NCBI GenBank assembly: GCA_021324735.1
Contig: JAJPIO010000008.1
Span: 51,706 to 115,705, forward strand
Length of the DNA: 64,000 nt
Direction: 5' to 3'
Origin: Bacteroidota bacterium
GTDB taxonomy: Bacteria; Bacteroidota; Ignavibacteria; Palsa-1295
This document shows positions 54,573 through 63,744 of the stretch, one piece after another (positions within the stretch are counted from its first letter, which is position 1; every line of letters starts with the position of its first letter). Made by a program: the position numbers and the translations under genes. The notes beneath the pieces were generated by a model, which was not told the origin of the DNA, searched no databases, and was given only the letters and a program-made list of their open reading frames with translations.

Positions 54573-56504
54573 ATGGTCAATCGCTCACTCCATCGATATA
54601 CGATCGCTTTTCTCGGAATATTGCTGTGTGCAATTGCGAGCGGTCGCGCTATTGCTCAGGAACCGGATGAGCCGCGCAATGCCCCACGGATGAGCCCTGC
54701 GGAATACACGCAAAAACTTCAGTTGGCAGAAGCCTACGAAGAAAAGCGCGATGCCCAAAGCGCTGCTCGAATATACGGTGAGCTGTACACCCTTAACCCT
54801 TCGGATGAGACCGTCTTTGAAGGATATACTCGTACGCTCTTCATCTTAAAACAGTACGATGATGCGGAGCGCATTGTGAACGAGCGATTGAAGCACGATG
54901 CTTCGCTCGATGTCCTCCTTCTTTCGGCACGTTTGGAAGCGCGCATGAATAAGCGTCCGCAGGCGCTTGATGCATTCCAAAAAGCGGAGCGCGCGGTGAA
55001 TGCAAAGGATTGTGCTTCGCTCTTTCCGATCGTCTATGCGATGATGGACGTCTCCTACAATCAGGATGCGCTCCAACTGTTGGACGAGATGAGAAAGATG
55101 TCGAGCGACGATGAGGATGTGTGTTCGAGCCAGATCGCCGGCCTCTATCTTCGCCTGGGTGATTTCGATCGTGCGGCGAAAGAATTTATTGCGATCTTAA
55201 AATCGGGCGAAGGAAACGTGGGTATGGTCGAACAGCGGCTCGCGCAGTATATCACCGATTCGCTGTCTCGTACAACGATCCTTTCCTCGGTCGAACGCGA
55301 AGTGAATGCGGTGCCGCCCACACGCGCCAATCTTCGCCTGCTTGCCTGGCTGTACGGTGAAAAGAAAGATTATCGCAAAGCACTGGAGACGATCATCAAG
55401 CTGGATAATGTTGCGGCGGATGAATCGGGAGCAAAGAATAACGAAGGTCCGGAATTACTGCAGTTTGCCGATCGTGCTCGAAGCGAAGGAGCGTTGGATG
55501 TTGCGGCACGGGCATACACCGAAGCAATAACAAGGCTTAAATCAAGCGATTATCGCGGGCAGGTCTATTATATCGCTCAGGCGGAATTAGGCGCGCTCAA
55601 AACATGGGAAAAATATTATCTCACGGCCGGATTGAAAGATTCGCTGCCTGCTTTGATCTCGAAGTACGAGGCCTTTGCGCAGAATGCACCAGCCAACGAA
55701 TTTGTGCTCGACGCTTTGGTACATGCCGCGAACCTTAGCTTTAACGAGCTATTCGATCTTCCGCGCGCAACGAAAGATTTTGAAACGGCCCTCGCTCGGG
55801 CGAGCGGATTAAGTGATGTCTCTTCGCAGGCTATGTTCGGCCTCGTCGACATAGCGTATGCGAGCCGTGATTTTAACCAGGCGCAGGCACGTATTGCTCA
55901 GATCGAAAAAATGCTTTCTCGATATCGTTCGGTAAACGAGCGAGAGATCCGAAACCATATTACGTTCGAGCGTGCGCTCGGCCAGTATTACCAGATGAAT
56001 TTCGATTCTGCTCAAGTGTTGCTGCAAACAGTGGCAGCGGACTCCGCGAGCGATTATGCGAACGATGCGATACAACTCTCGGGCATTATCCAGGAAAGTA
56101 ATAATCCACGCGGCCTTCCGTCGTTAAAATTGTTCGCGCACGGTGCGCTGGCAGAAACGGCGCATAAGTTCGAGGAAGCCGAACGCGACTATCGAACGAT
56201 CGTTGATTCGGAGACAAATGCCCCGCTTGCCGATGACGCCGTGCTGCGGCAGGCCGCAATGCTGGTAAAGCTTGGGAAGCCGGAAGATGCAGTTCGTGCA
56301 CTCGACGCGATGCAGGAGAAGATGCTGACGAGTCCGTTATTGGACGTTGCCGGAATTCGTGAAGCGGAGATCGTCGAGCGTAACATTCACGATAAAGCGC
56401 GTGCGCAAAAGATGTACGAGGATTTCCTGGCGCGCTATCCCAATTCAAATTTCGTCGATGAAGCTCGCGATCGCGCCCGCAAATTGCGCGGCGACGCGTT
56501 TTAG
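54573..56504 (+). CDS. Secreted TPR-repeat protein
   Basis: The 643-residue protein has a signal peptide (cleavage near 28, RAIAQ) and then tetratricopeptide-like helical pairs throughout. Examples are LAEAYEEKRDAQSAARIYGELYTLNPSDE, ALDAFQKAERAV, ARAYTEAITRL and ALDAMQEKML...YEDFLARYPNSNF. Such proteins act as scaffolds in the periplasm. In this phylum some belong to gliding or T9SS machinery, but nothing specific identifies it. The stretch to the next gene holds a long palindrome. GCAGGAT precedes the ATG. Confidence 0.85.
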   Translation: MVNRSLHRYTIAFLGILLCAIASGRAIAQEPDEPRNAPRMSPAEYTQKLQLAEAYEEKRDAQSAARIYGELYTLNPSDETVFEGYTRTLFILKQYDDAERIVNERLKHDASLDVLLLSARLEARMNKRPQALDAFQKAERAVNAKDCASLFPIVYAMMDVSYNQDALQLLDEMRKMSSDDEDVCSSQIAGLYLRLGDFDRAAKEFIAILKSGEGNVGMVEQRLAQYITDSLSRTTILSSVEREVNAVPPTRANLRLLAWLYGEKKDYRKALETIIKLDNVAADESGAKNNEGPELLQFADRARSEGALDVAARAYTEAITRLKSSDYRGQVYYIAQAELGALKTWEKYYLTAGLKDSLPALISKYEAFAQNAPANEFVLDALVHAANLSFNELFDLPRATKDFETALARASGLSDVSSQAMFGLVDIAYASRDFNQAQARIAQIEKMLSRYRSVNEREIRNHITFERALGQYYQMNFDSAQVLLQTVAADSASDYANDAIQLSGIIQESNNPRGLPSLKLFAHGALAETAHKFEEAERDYRTIVDSETNAPLADDAVLRQAAMLVKLGKPEDAVRALDAMQEKMLTSPLLDVAGIREAEIVERNIHDKARAQKMYEDFLARYPNSNFVDEARDRARKLRGDAF

Positions 56505-56509
56505 GTTCG

Positions 56510-56554
56510 TAGCCGTATGCTTTAGCTTACGCCGTAAGCTAAAGCATACGGCTA
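56510..56554. repeat. Long perfect palindrome, REP-like
   Basis: TAGCCGTATGCTTTAGCTTACG (56510-56531) is exactly complementary to 56533-56554, with one base between. It starts five bases after the TPR stop. The shorter palindrome at 57322 shares the AGCCGTA end and the same position just after a stop codon. Confidence 0.85.
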
Positions 56555-56591
56555 TAATTGTAGTGTTGTAAATCACAGATCAAGCTTTACC

Positions 56592-57305
56592 ATGTCAGAA
56601 CTTCACACCATTCACTATCCGAACGAGTCCCGCGAATATCGAGAGGCGCGAAATCGATTGCTCGAAGCCGAGATCGAACTGCGCCGGCAAACCGAACGTG
56701 TTGCCGAGATGCGGCGCGAACTTCCCATCGGCGGGAAGCTGAAAGAAGATTACATCTTTGAAGAATTAAAGGACGGTAAATCAGTGAAGGCGCACTTTTC
56801 CGAGTTATTCGAGCCGGGAAAAGACACGCTCGTTCTTTATAGCTTCATGTTCCATCCCGAGGACGAAAACCCATGCCCGATGTGCAGTGCAATGCTCGAT
56901 GCTCTCAACGGACAAGTACGACATCTCGAACAGCGGATCAATCTGGCCGTCGTTGCCAAGGCGCCCATCGAGAAGTTGCGGCGATGGACGGACAAGCGCG
57001 GATGGAACCGTTTGCATCTGCTCTCCTCGTATCATACGACCTACAACCACGATTATCATGGTGAAGATGAGGGAGGCGATCAGTTACCGAACCTGAATGT
57101 GTATCAAAAGCGCGCGGATGGCATTTACCATACCTATAGCACCGAGGCACTCTTCGCGCCCACCGACCCCGGACAAGACGCGCGGCATATCGATCCTATC
57201 TGGCCGCTCTGGAATGTACTCGACCTCACACCCGAAGGCCGAGGTACCAACTGGTATCCGAAACACGAGTACAATATTAAGCCGGTGATGATCGAGTTGG
57301 GATGA
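56592..57305 (+). CDS. DUF899 thioredoxin-like protein
   Basis: The 237-residue protein matches the DUF899 family: PIGGKLKEDYIFEEL near 45, a thioredoxin-type fold with CPMCS (near 96), and the late signature IWPLWNVLDLTPEGRGT. The two cysteines could be redox active. No signal peptide. The exact function is not established for the family. Followed 17 bases after its TGA by a REP-like palindrome. Confidence 0.88.
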   Translation: MSELHTIHYPNESREYREARNRLLEAEIELRRQTERVAEMRRELPIGGKLKEDYIFEELKDGKSVKAHFSELFEPGKDTLVLYSFMFHPEDENPCPMCSAMLDALNGQVRHLEQRINLAVVAKAPIEKLRRWTDKRGWNRLHLLSSYHTTYNHDYHGEDEGGDQLPNLNVYQKRADGIYHTYSTEALFAPTDPGQDARHIDPIWPLWNVLDLTPEGRGTNWYPKHEYNIKPVMIELG

Positions 57306-57321
57306 TCTCGTAGCCTTTGTA

Positions 57322-57343
57322 GCCGTACCCTTCAGGGTACGGC
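57322..57343. repeat. REP-like palindrome after the DUF899 gene
   Basis: GCCGTACCCT and its complement AGGGTACGGC flank TC. The element has the same AGCCGTA edge as that at 56510 and lies 16 bases past a stop codon. Confidence 0.7.
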
Positions 57344-57509
57344 GAATTGCGGAGTGCTTTTCTTTCGCTTAGAAGGAGTATGAAAACAAAACTCAATTCT
57401 CTCTTCAGCTTCAAAATAAAGCGCGACATTTTGGGTCAAGTTAGCAAGAATTCACTTCTTGCCGGTTCGAGGTAGGCAATGGAATTCCGCAAAGCCGGGT
57501 TGTGAGAAT

Positions 57510-58775
57510 ATGGTCAAACGAATGCTCGCATGTATCCTTTTTCTCGTTATCGGCAGTTTTAGTGCCTTTGCGCAGTCCAAGATCCTCATCCCGATGGACC
57601 TGGACCAGAACGATCACCTCAAGGCGTATGGCATTACCTATTATGCATTGAAGCAGGGCATTGCTATCGACTGGCTGCTGAACTATCGCGGTGGCAGCTT
57701 CATGGCCGACGCGAACGACCTTCTTATTGCCGAGTGCCGCATTCGCGGTGTGACGTTCGAAAAGCTCGATGCCAGTTCGGCTAATTCGATCTATAATCTG
57801 GTGCAATCGCCGGATAAGAATATGGATGTGGTAAAGCTCGAGAAGGCGCCGAAGATCGCGGTCTACGTACCACCGGGATTCCAACCGTGGGACGATGCGG
57901 TGACGCTCGCGCTCGAATACGCCGAAGTGCCGTACGATAAAGTTTGGGACGACGAAGTGCTCGGCGATAAACTGAAGCAGTACGATTGGCTGCACCTTCA
58001 TCACGAAGATTTTACCGGACAGTATGGTAAGTTCTACGGCAATTACAGTTCTGCGCCGTGGTATCAGGCGCAAGTGCGAATGCTGGAAGCGGAAGCACAT
58101 AAGCTCGGCTTCACCAAAGTAAGCGAAGAGAAGAAAGCGGTCGCGCGAAAGATAAAAGAATTCGTCGCGAACGGTGGCTTTATGTTCGCAATGTGCTCGG
58201 CCACCGATACCTATGACATAGCGCTTGCCGCAGAGAACGATGATATCTGCGATCAGGTCTTCGATGGCGATCCGACCGATCCCAATTATCAGCAGAAGCT
58301 CGATTACTCGAAGTGTTTTGCATTCGAGAATTTCAAGGTCGATCCAAATCCATTTGTGTACGAGTATAGCGACATTGATGTGCAGCCGAATGAGGTAGGG
58401 AGCAAGGATAACGATTACTTCACGTTGTTCGACTTCTCGGCTAAATACGATCCGGTACCGACGATGCTCACGCAGGACCATACCAATGTGATCAAAGGAT
58501 TCATGGGACAGACCACGGCCTTTCACAAGAACCTGATCAAGAAGAGCGTTACGATTCTTGCCGAGCGTGAAGGGAGCGACCAGGTGAAGTACTTATATTC
58601 CACGTATGGTCGGGGGTTCTTCGCATTTTATGGCGGCCACGATCCGGAGGACTACCAACATCAGGTCGGCGATCCTCCGACCGATTTGAAATTGCATAAG
58701 AATTCGCCGGGTTATCGGCTCATTCTGAATAATGTGCTCTTCCCGGCGGCGAAGAAGAAAAAGCTTAAGACATAG
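57510..58775 (+). CDS. Secreted protein of the family mislabelled asparagine synthetase B
   Basis: From the ATG at 57510 there are 421 residues with a signal peptide (about 1-22, SFSAFAQ). The rest has alpha/beta character: SKILIPMDLDQNDHLKAYGI, KIAVYVPPGFQPWDDAVTLAL, YDWLHLHHEDFTGQYGKFY and FVANGGFMFAMCSATDTYDIAL. I recall a Bacteroidota family often annotated asparagine synthetase B, but it lacks the synthetase motifs and is exported. The fold suggests a glutamine-amidotransferase-like or sugar-binding domain. Function unknown. The frame upstream to 57459 has no signal. Confidence 0.75.
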   Translation: MVKRMLACILFLVIGSFSAFAQSKILIPMDLDQNDHLKAYGITYYALKQGIAIDWLLNYRGGSFMADANDLLIAECRIRGVTFEKLDASSANSIYNLVQSPDKNMDVVKLEKAPKIAVYVPPGFQPWDDAVTLALEYAEVPYDKVWDDEVLGDKLKQYDWLHLHHEDFTGQYGKFYGNYSSAPWYQAQVRMLEAEAHKLGFTKVSEEKKAVARKIKEFVANGGFMFAMCSATDTYDIALAAENDDICDQVFDGDPTDPNYQQKLDYSKCFAFENFKVDPNPFVYEYSDIDVQPNEVGSKDNDYFTLFDFSAKYDPVPTMLTQDHTNVIKGFMGQTTAFHKNLIKKSVTILAEREGSDQVKYLYSTYGRGFFAFYGGHDPEDYQHQVGDPPTDLKLHKNSPGYRLILNNVLFPAAKKKKLKT

Positions 58776-58779
58776 TCGA

Positions 58780-58965
58780 TTAGGAAATCGGCGCAGTCGG
58801 TAAACCGGGCGCTCCTATATCGCGATCGATATCGTGCGACTCTTCGTGGAGCGGACGCCGCTTATGGCTTTTCTTATGGTCTTCGAGTTCGCTTAAGCTA
58901 TCGAATTCTTCGCCGCAGAGATCGCAGCGGAATTCCTCGGGTTCTGAATCGATATGTTGTGCCAT
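58780..58965 (-). CDS. Small C2H2 zinc-finger protein
   Basis: A 61-residue protein with a single finger, FRCDLCGEEFDSLSELEDHKKSH: C-x2-C, 12 residues, H-x4-H, the classical C2H2 pattern. Hydrophobic Phe and Leu fall at the canonical positions. An acidic N-terminus precedes it, and a His/Asp/Pro-rich tail follows. Such fingers are scarce in bacteria (Ros/MucR type) and more common as short unknown proteins. It converges with the preceding gene (stops four bases apart). rpsT is divergent and starts 110 bases away. Confidence 0.75.
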   Translation of the reverse strand: MAQHIDSEPEEFRCDLCGEEFDSLSELEDHKKSHKRRPLHEESHDIDRDIGAPGLPTAPIS

Positions 58966-59074
58966 AGCTCATGAAAAGGCCAAATCCATGCCGGATGGGT
59001 TTGAGCCAAACGATGAACTAAAACAGGCCGGTGCGGCGTTAGCGCACGTCCACAAAACAGGAAAATTTAGATAA

Positions 59075-59323
59075 ATGCCACAACACGCAGGAGCAGTACG
59101 TCGGGCCCGTCTTTCGGAAAAGCGCCGCACGGCCAATAAAGGCAAAAAAGTTGATTTACGCAAGATGTTGAAGGAATTTGACGCTTCGGCGGCAACTTCT
59201 GCCGATGACGTCAAGAAGCTTCAGAGCAAGCTCGATAAGCTCGCTTCGAAGGGGCTTATTCACAAGAATTACGCATCTAACAAGAAGTCTCAGCTCGCGA
59301 AGCGCTCGAAAGCTAAAGCGTAA
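59075..59323 (+). CDS. rpsT: 30S ribosomal protein S20
   Basis: The 82-residue basic protein matches S20: an N-terminal helix with RRARLSEKRRTANKGKKVDLRKMLKEF, then a charged middle and the signature KGLIHKNYASNKKSQLAKRSKAKA. It lacks some of the family's internal length but is complete. AGGAAAA precedes the ATG. The ArsC-family gene begins 17 bases downstream. Confidence 0.95.
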   Translation: MPQHAGAVRRARLSEKRRTANKGKKVDLRKMLKEFDASAATSADDVKKLQSKLDKLASKGLIHKNYASNKKSQLAKRSKAKA

Positions 59324-59340
59324 TTGGCGAGGTAAAGGGA

Positions 59341-59691
59341 ATGCCAAACATTACCATTTACCAAAAGCCAACCTGTTCGAAGTGCCGCGAGACCATGAAG
59401 CTCCTTGAATCTCGTGGTGTCGCGTTCGACGCGATCAATTACTTTATCGATCCTATCCCAGCCGAGACGCTTCGCGATCTCATCCACAAGCTCGGCATTC
59501 GTCCGATCGATCTCTTCCGTAAAAAAGAAGACCGCTTCCGCAACTTAGACATTGCCTCGAAAACTCTTTCGGATGAAGAGTTAATCCAGATCCTCGCCGA
59601 TAATCCTGAACTTATCGAACGACCCATCGTGGTGCGTGGGGAAAAAGCAGTATTGGGAAGACCGCCGGAGAATGTGCTGCAGTTGTTTTAG
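59341..59691 (+). CDS. ArsC/Spx-family protein
   Basis: The 116-residue protein has the ArsC fold motif: IYQKPTCSKCRET near 6-18. The CSKC pair is like Spx-type proteins and differs from the single Cys of classical glutaredoxin-linked arsenate reductases. The C-terminal ELIERPIVVRGEKAVLGRPPE matches the family, and its arginines contact substrate in ArsC. It may reduce arsenate, or act as a thiol regulator. Cotranscribed with rpsT by spacing. It converges with dnaX (stops four bases apart). Confidence 0.85.
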   Translation: MPNITIYQKPTCSKCRETMKLLESRGVAFDAINYFIDPIPAETLRDLIHKLGIRPIDLFRKKEDRFRNLDIASKTLSDEELIQILADNPELIERPIVVRGEKAVLGRPPENVLQLF

Positions 59692-59695
59692 AAGT

Positions 59696-61438
59696 TCAGA
59701 CCTCTTGCGCCCCTAATTTCTCCATCAGGGCTACTTCAAGTTCGGAGCGCTCTTGCACTTTTGGCTTTACGATTTCCTGAACCACTTCGGGGTTAATAAC
59801 AACCGGTGATCCGGCCTTAACGCGCATATCATTCTTCGGCCCCGCTTCGAAGGAAAGCGACGAACCGTAAAATTCGCGAAGAGCGAGATTCATCTCATCC
59901 TTCATCGTTGTTAGCATATCCTTCTCGATCTTTCCCGGCGTACCAAGATAGATCGTCGAATGCCGAACGCCGCAGAATTCGATGTCGGGAAGAATGGAGT
60001 GGAGCGGACGCGATTTCGTTTTTAAGAATTCGCCGAACGATGACCAGCGAGAGGCCACTACTTCGGGATCTGGTGCTGGTGTTCGGGAATCCGACTCAGC
60101 AGCGCGGGGCTTTGCCGAAGCAGGTTCAGGTGTTGAAGAACGTTTGCCGTTCTTAGGGGCAGAGCTTTTTACTTCTTCAACTCCTGAGGAGCGAGGGGCA
60201 GGTTGTTGCTCCGAGTGTGGTGGTGGTGCAGTTACCGGTTCGTCAAGAGTTTTTTTTTCCTGTGCTACCCCGTTTCCAGAACTGCGACCTCCAGTTTTGA
60301 GTCCACGAACTTCTTCTAGTAACTGGGAGACTTCGATCGCCCGTTCGAGAAGCATCATCTCGACCAACGCTACTTCCAATACGATGCGTGGTTCATGCGA
60401 GGCGCGGAGACGCTCGAAAGCATTTTGCCCCAGACGCACTAAGCGAAGTAAGTCTGCTTCGGAAAATTTCTTTGCCGTTTCGGTATAATGCTCTTGATGT
60501 ACTTTCGAAACTTCAAGAAGCTTTGTCGAACCGGTTACACAAACGGTGAGAATATTTCGGAAATGCTCGAGTAATCCAGAAAAGAATTCTTCAATATCGT
60601 AACCGCGAGACGTGATCTCCCCGGCCAGTTCAAAGGCTCGTTTCGGATCGCGAGCTGCAATTGCATCGCTTACCTCAAAGAAGAAATCGAGATCAATAAG
60701 GTTAAGCGCTTCGCGGAGTCGAGAGGTCTCGACCTGCATGCCAGAAAATGCTACCGCCTGATCGAATATCGATTCGGCATCGCGGGCAGAGCCATCGGCC
60801 TTCTTTGCGATGAGAAGCAGTGCCTCGTCATCGATCTTTATTCCATCTGCATCTGCGATCTTACGAAGCAATGCGACGATAACATCGACTTGAATTCTAC
60901 GAAAATCGTAACGCTGCGTTCGAGAGAGAATCGTTGGTAGTACCTTCTGAACTTCCGTCGTTGCGAAAACGAAGACCAGATGTTTCGGCGGTTCTTCGAG
61001 CGTCTTTAGCAACGCGTTGAACGCGCTTGTCGAGAGCATGTGCACTTCATCGATGATGATGACTTTGTACTCTCCTTGCAGCGGCGGGTATTTTACATTA
61101 TCTCGCAGCATACGCACGTCATCGACACCGTTGTTGGAAGCGCCGTCAATTTCGGCAACGTCCATTGAGCGGCCCTCCGTTATCGAGAGGCAGATATCGC
61201 ACGTATTGCACGGCTCGTAACCGTTCTTTGCGGCATTCGGACAATTGATCGCTTTGGCCAGGATACGAGCTACGGTTGTCTTGCCGCAGCCACGCTGGCC
61301 TGTAAAAAGGTAGGCATGGGCAAGCCTACCTGATGCGATCGCATTTTTTAGCGTGCGGGTTATGTGCTCCTGACCGGCGACGTCCTCGAAGCGCATCGGC
61401 CGCCACTTGCGAGCCGTTACTTGAAATGTCTCAGACAT
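59696..61438 (-). CDS. dnaX: DNA polymerase III subunits gamma and tau
   Basis: The clamp-loader ATPase. The 580 residues have Walker A GQRGCGKT (47-54), zinc cysteines C66, C77, C80 and C83, Walker B IIIDEVH (127-133), and the SRC-like ILSRTQRYDF. A Pro/Ser/Glu-rich linker follows near 400-470, then a tail. No slippery A-run or AGTTTTTTT-type site was identified for gamma production. The A-rich stretch encoding EKKTLDE (60252-60258 on the other strand, seven T) could in principle allow slippage. Confidence 0.95.
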   Translation of the reverse strand: MSETFQVTARKWRPMRFEDVAGQEHITRTLKNAIASGRLAHAYLFTGQRGCGKTTVARILAKAINCPNAAKNGYEPCNTCDICLSITEGRSMDVAEIDGASNNGVDDVRMLRDNVKYPPLQGEYKVIIIDEVHMLSTSAFNALLKTLEEPPKHLVFVFATTEVQKVLPTILSRTQRYDFRRIQVDVIVALLRKIADADGIKIDDEALLLIAKKADGSARDAESIFDQAVAFSGMQVETSRLREALNLIDLDFFFEVSDAIAARDPKRAFELAGEITSRGYDIEEFFSGLLEHFRNILTVCVTGSTKLLEVSKVHQEHYTETAKKFSEADLLRLVRLGQNAFERLRASHEPRIVLEVALVEMMLLERAIEVSQLLEEVRGLKTGGRSSGNGVAQEKKTLDEPVTAPPPHSEQQPAPRSSGVEEVKSSAPKNGKRSSTPEPASAKPRAAESDSRTPAPDPEVVASRWSSFGEFLKTKSRPLHSILPDIEFCGVRHSTIYLGTPGKIEKDMLTTMKDEMNLALREFYGSSLSFEAGPKNDMRVKAGSPVVINPEVVQEIVKPKVQERSELEVALMEKLGAQEV

Positions 61439-61485
61439 GCGCGTACAACCCGTGTAAGTGCACTACTCGTTCTCCTATACAGCTT

Positions 61486-62028
61486 CTATACAGCTTTCAC
61501 CGCTTCTTCATTTTTCGAGCGAACGAATATGCCAATAATTAGCGCCATAATGGTAGAGCCGATAATCGCACCGAACAGAGACCACAATACCATAATGGCA
61601 GGAGAGGACATTGTACGAGTCATCGCCTGAGCGTTCTGGATCTCCTGAGCGGTCATCCCTCGGTCACGCATTGTCTGCATCTGTTGGGCCACCATCTGAT
61701 TAATAAAGTCCGGATTGATCACCGTGTAATAGACGTACATGAAGATCGCGGTGATAATGCCAGAAAAAACGCCGACCCAAAATCCAGTGCCGACACACTG
61801 GCCGTAGGTGATGGTCCCGCCGAAATCTTCCCGTTTACGCTCGCGCATTGCGAGGACGAGAATAATGATATAGAATGGAACAGCCAGCCAATTGAACCAG
61901 TAGATTGTCGAATACTGCATACCTGTAAAGTATTCGATCAATGTGAAAATGATGGCTACGACAGCACAATAAACTCCGTATAGAATTGTAGTTACCATAT
62001 TCGTTAGGCGAGATGATTTTTTCAACAT
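61486..62028 (-). CDS. DUF4199 membrane protein
   Basis: The 180-residue protein has four hydrophobic helices (about 17-35, 43-59, 80-100, 145-168) and the family features TYGQCVGTGFWVGVFSGIITAIF and a long Met/Gln-rich loop (NQMVAQQMQTMRDRGMTAQEIQNAQ) before the last helix. Start placed at the ATG at 62028. A GTG one codon upstream is equivalent. DUF4199 proteins occur mainly in Bacteroidota and have no known role. Single gene between dnaX and pckA. Confidence 0.87.
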   Translation of the reverse strand: MLKKSSRLTNMVTTILYGVYCAVVAIIFTLIEYFTGMQYSTIYWFNWLAVPFYIIILVLAMRERKREDFGGTITYGQCVGTGFWVGVFSGIITAIFMYVYYTVINPDFINQMVAQQMQTMRDRGMTAQEIQNAQAMTRTMSSPAIMVLWSLFGAIIGSTIMALIIGIFVRSKNEEAVKAV

Positions 62029-62073
62029 CACATCTCGAGATCAAAAATACGAAGGTTAAATTACGCTCTCATT

Positions 62074-62107
62074 AAAATCCGAAGCCGCGGCTTTGGGCCA
62101 CGGCTTC
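62074..62107 (-). terminator. Intrinsic terminator of pckA
   Basis: GAAGCCGTGG pairs with CCGCGGCTTC (one G-U) on the leftward strand, followed by GGATTTTAA. It starts 36 bases past the pckA stop. Confidence 0.75.
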
Positions 62108-62142
62108 CAAAACAGATTCAAATGTGCGAACGCCTCGGATCG

Positions 62143-63744
62143 TTAGATCTTCGGTCCGGCCTTTTTGATCGCATCGCTCGTTCCATCCGCGAATTTCTTG
62201 AAATTCTCGGTGAAACGGTTCGCGAGGTCAGCAGCCTGCTTATCGTAAGCCGCTTTATCAGTCCAGGTGTTACGCGGGTTCAGCACCTCATCGGGTACGC
62301 CTGGTACATGCTGCGGAATTTCGACGCCAAAGATCGGGTCCTTCACGGTTTCGACATTATCGAGCGCGCCGGCTAATGCTTGCTCGACCATCGCGCGGGT
62401 GTAAGGAAGGTGCATGCGCTTTCCGACACCGTACGGACCGCCCGTCCATCCGGTATTTACCAGCCAACAGCGGACGTTGTGCTCTTCAACCTTCTTGCCG
62501 AGAAGATCAGCATATACGTGTGGATGGTGCACCATGAACGGCGCTCCGAAACAGGTCGAGAAATTTGGCTCGGGCTCGGTCACACCGCGCTCGGTACCAG
62601 CGACCTTCGCCGTATAACCGGAGATGAAGTGGTACATCGCCTGCTCCTTCGTGAGCTTCGAGATCGGAGGGAGAACTCCGAAAGCATCCGCCGTAAGGAA
62701 GATGATATTCTTCGGGTGGCCGCCGACCGACGGCTCGACCGCATTCTCGATAAAGCTCAGCGGGTAGCCTACTCGTGTATTCTCCGTTTTCGAGGTATCG
62801 TTATAATCCGGAACACCTTTCTCGTCCATTACCACATTCTCGAGGACCGCTCCGCGTCTGATGGCATTCCAGATCTGCGGCTCGTGCTCTTTCGAAAGTT
62901 TGATCACCTTCGCATAGCAGCCGCCCTCGAAATTGAACACTCCGTTATCCGACCAGCCATGCTCGTCATCGCCAATAAGGCGGCGCTGCGGATCGGCGGA
63001 AAGCGTTGTTTTTCCGGTACCGGAAAGTCCGAAAAAGAGAGCGGTGTCGCCTTTGGGTCCGATGTTCGCCGAGCAGTGCATCGGCATGACACCTTTAAGC
63101 GGCAGGAGATAATTAAGCGTGGTGAAGATCGACTTTTTGATCTCGCCGGCATACTCGGTACCACCGATAAGCAGCAAGCCACGCTCGAGGTTCAGTACAA
63201 TAAACGTTTCGGAGTTGGTGCCATCCGTTTTCGGATCCGCCTTCACGCTCGGAAGATCGATGACCGTGAACTGCGGGCGGTGCTCTGCTAATTCGGCTTG
63301 CGTCGGACGAATGAATAGATTACGGCAGAACAGATTGTGCCATGCGTACTCATTAATGACGCGGAGCGGAAGCTGATACTCTTTATCGGCGCCGGCGAAG
63401 AGATCGGCAACGAACAGCTCTTTCTGATTCATTGCGGCGACCATTTTCTGGTACAGCTTCTCGAAATTCTCCGGGCTGATCGACCGGTTTACCGTGCCCC
63501 ACCAGACGTGCTTCGAGCTCTCCGGATTCTCGACGATAAACTTGTCCTTCGGCGACCGTCCCGTGAACTTGCCGGTGGAGACGACGAGCGCCTCGTTGGC
63601 GGCTAATTGTCCCTCGCCCCGCGACAGCGCTTCGGCGTAGAGTTCTTCCGGTGTCAGGTTGAAGTAGATCTGGCCATGAGAGATGCCATGATCGTGGAGG
63701 TTACGTTCGAGAATAGAAGGCGCGTGGGGTTCTGAATTATTCAT
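62143..63744 (-). CDS. pckA: Phosphoenolpyruvate carboxykinase (ATP)
   Basis: PckA converts oxaloacetate and ATP to phosphoenolpyruvate, CO2 and ADP, the entry to gluconeogenesis. The 533 residues are full length. The kinase-1a P-loop GLSGTGKT lies at about 240-247, preceded by MHCSANIG, with KTTLSADP and LIGDDEHGW after it. The Arg/Lys/His metal ligands ([24 protein letters not shown]) are present. The ATP type is distinguished from the GTP type by these blocks. Start ATG at 63744 with an A-rich leader. Confidence 0.97.
   Translation of the reverse strand: MNNSEPHAPSILERNLHDHGISHGQIYFNLTPEELYAEALSRGEGQLAANEALVVSTGKFTGRSPKDKFIVENPESSKHVWWGTVNRSISPENFEKLYQKMVAAMNQKELFVADLFAGADKEYQLPLRVINEYAWHNLFCRNLFIRPTQAELAEHRPQFTVIDLPSVKADPKTDGTNSETFIVLNLERGLLLIGGTEYAGEIKKSIFTTLNYLLPLKGVMPMHCSANIGPKGDTALFFGLSGTGKTTLSADPQRRLIGDDEHGWSDNGVFNFEGGCYAKVIKLSKEHEPQIWNAIRRGAVLENVVMDEKGVPDYNDTSKTENTRVGYPLSFIENAVEPSVGGHPKNIIFLTADAFGVLPPISKLTKEQAMYHFISGYTAKVAGTERGVTEPEPNFSTCFGAPFMVHHPHVYADLLGKKVEEHNVRCWLVNTGWTGGPYGVGKRMHLPYTRAMVEQALAGALDNVETVKDPIFGVEIPQHVPGVPDEVLNPRNTWTDKAAYDKQAADLANRFTENFKKFADGTSDAIKKAGPKI

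Noticed and set aside
57441..58526. 361-codon leftward open frame
   Set aside because: Antisense to the secreted protein with a signal peptide. Its content is Ile/Arg/His-rich, as in shadow frames.
62380..63291. 303-codon rightward open frame
   Set aside because: Antisense to pckA, which is fully conserved.
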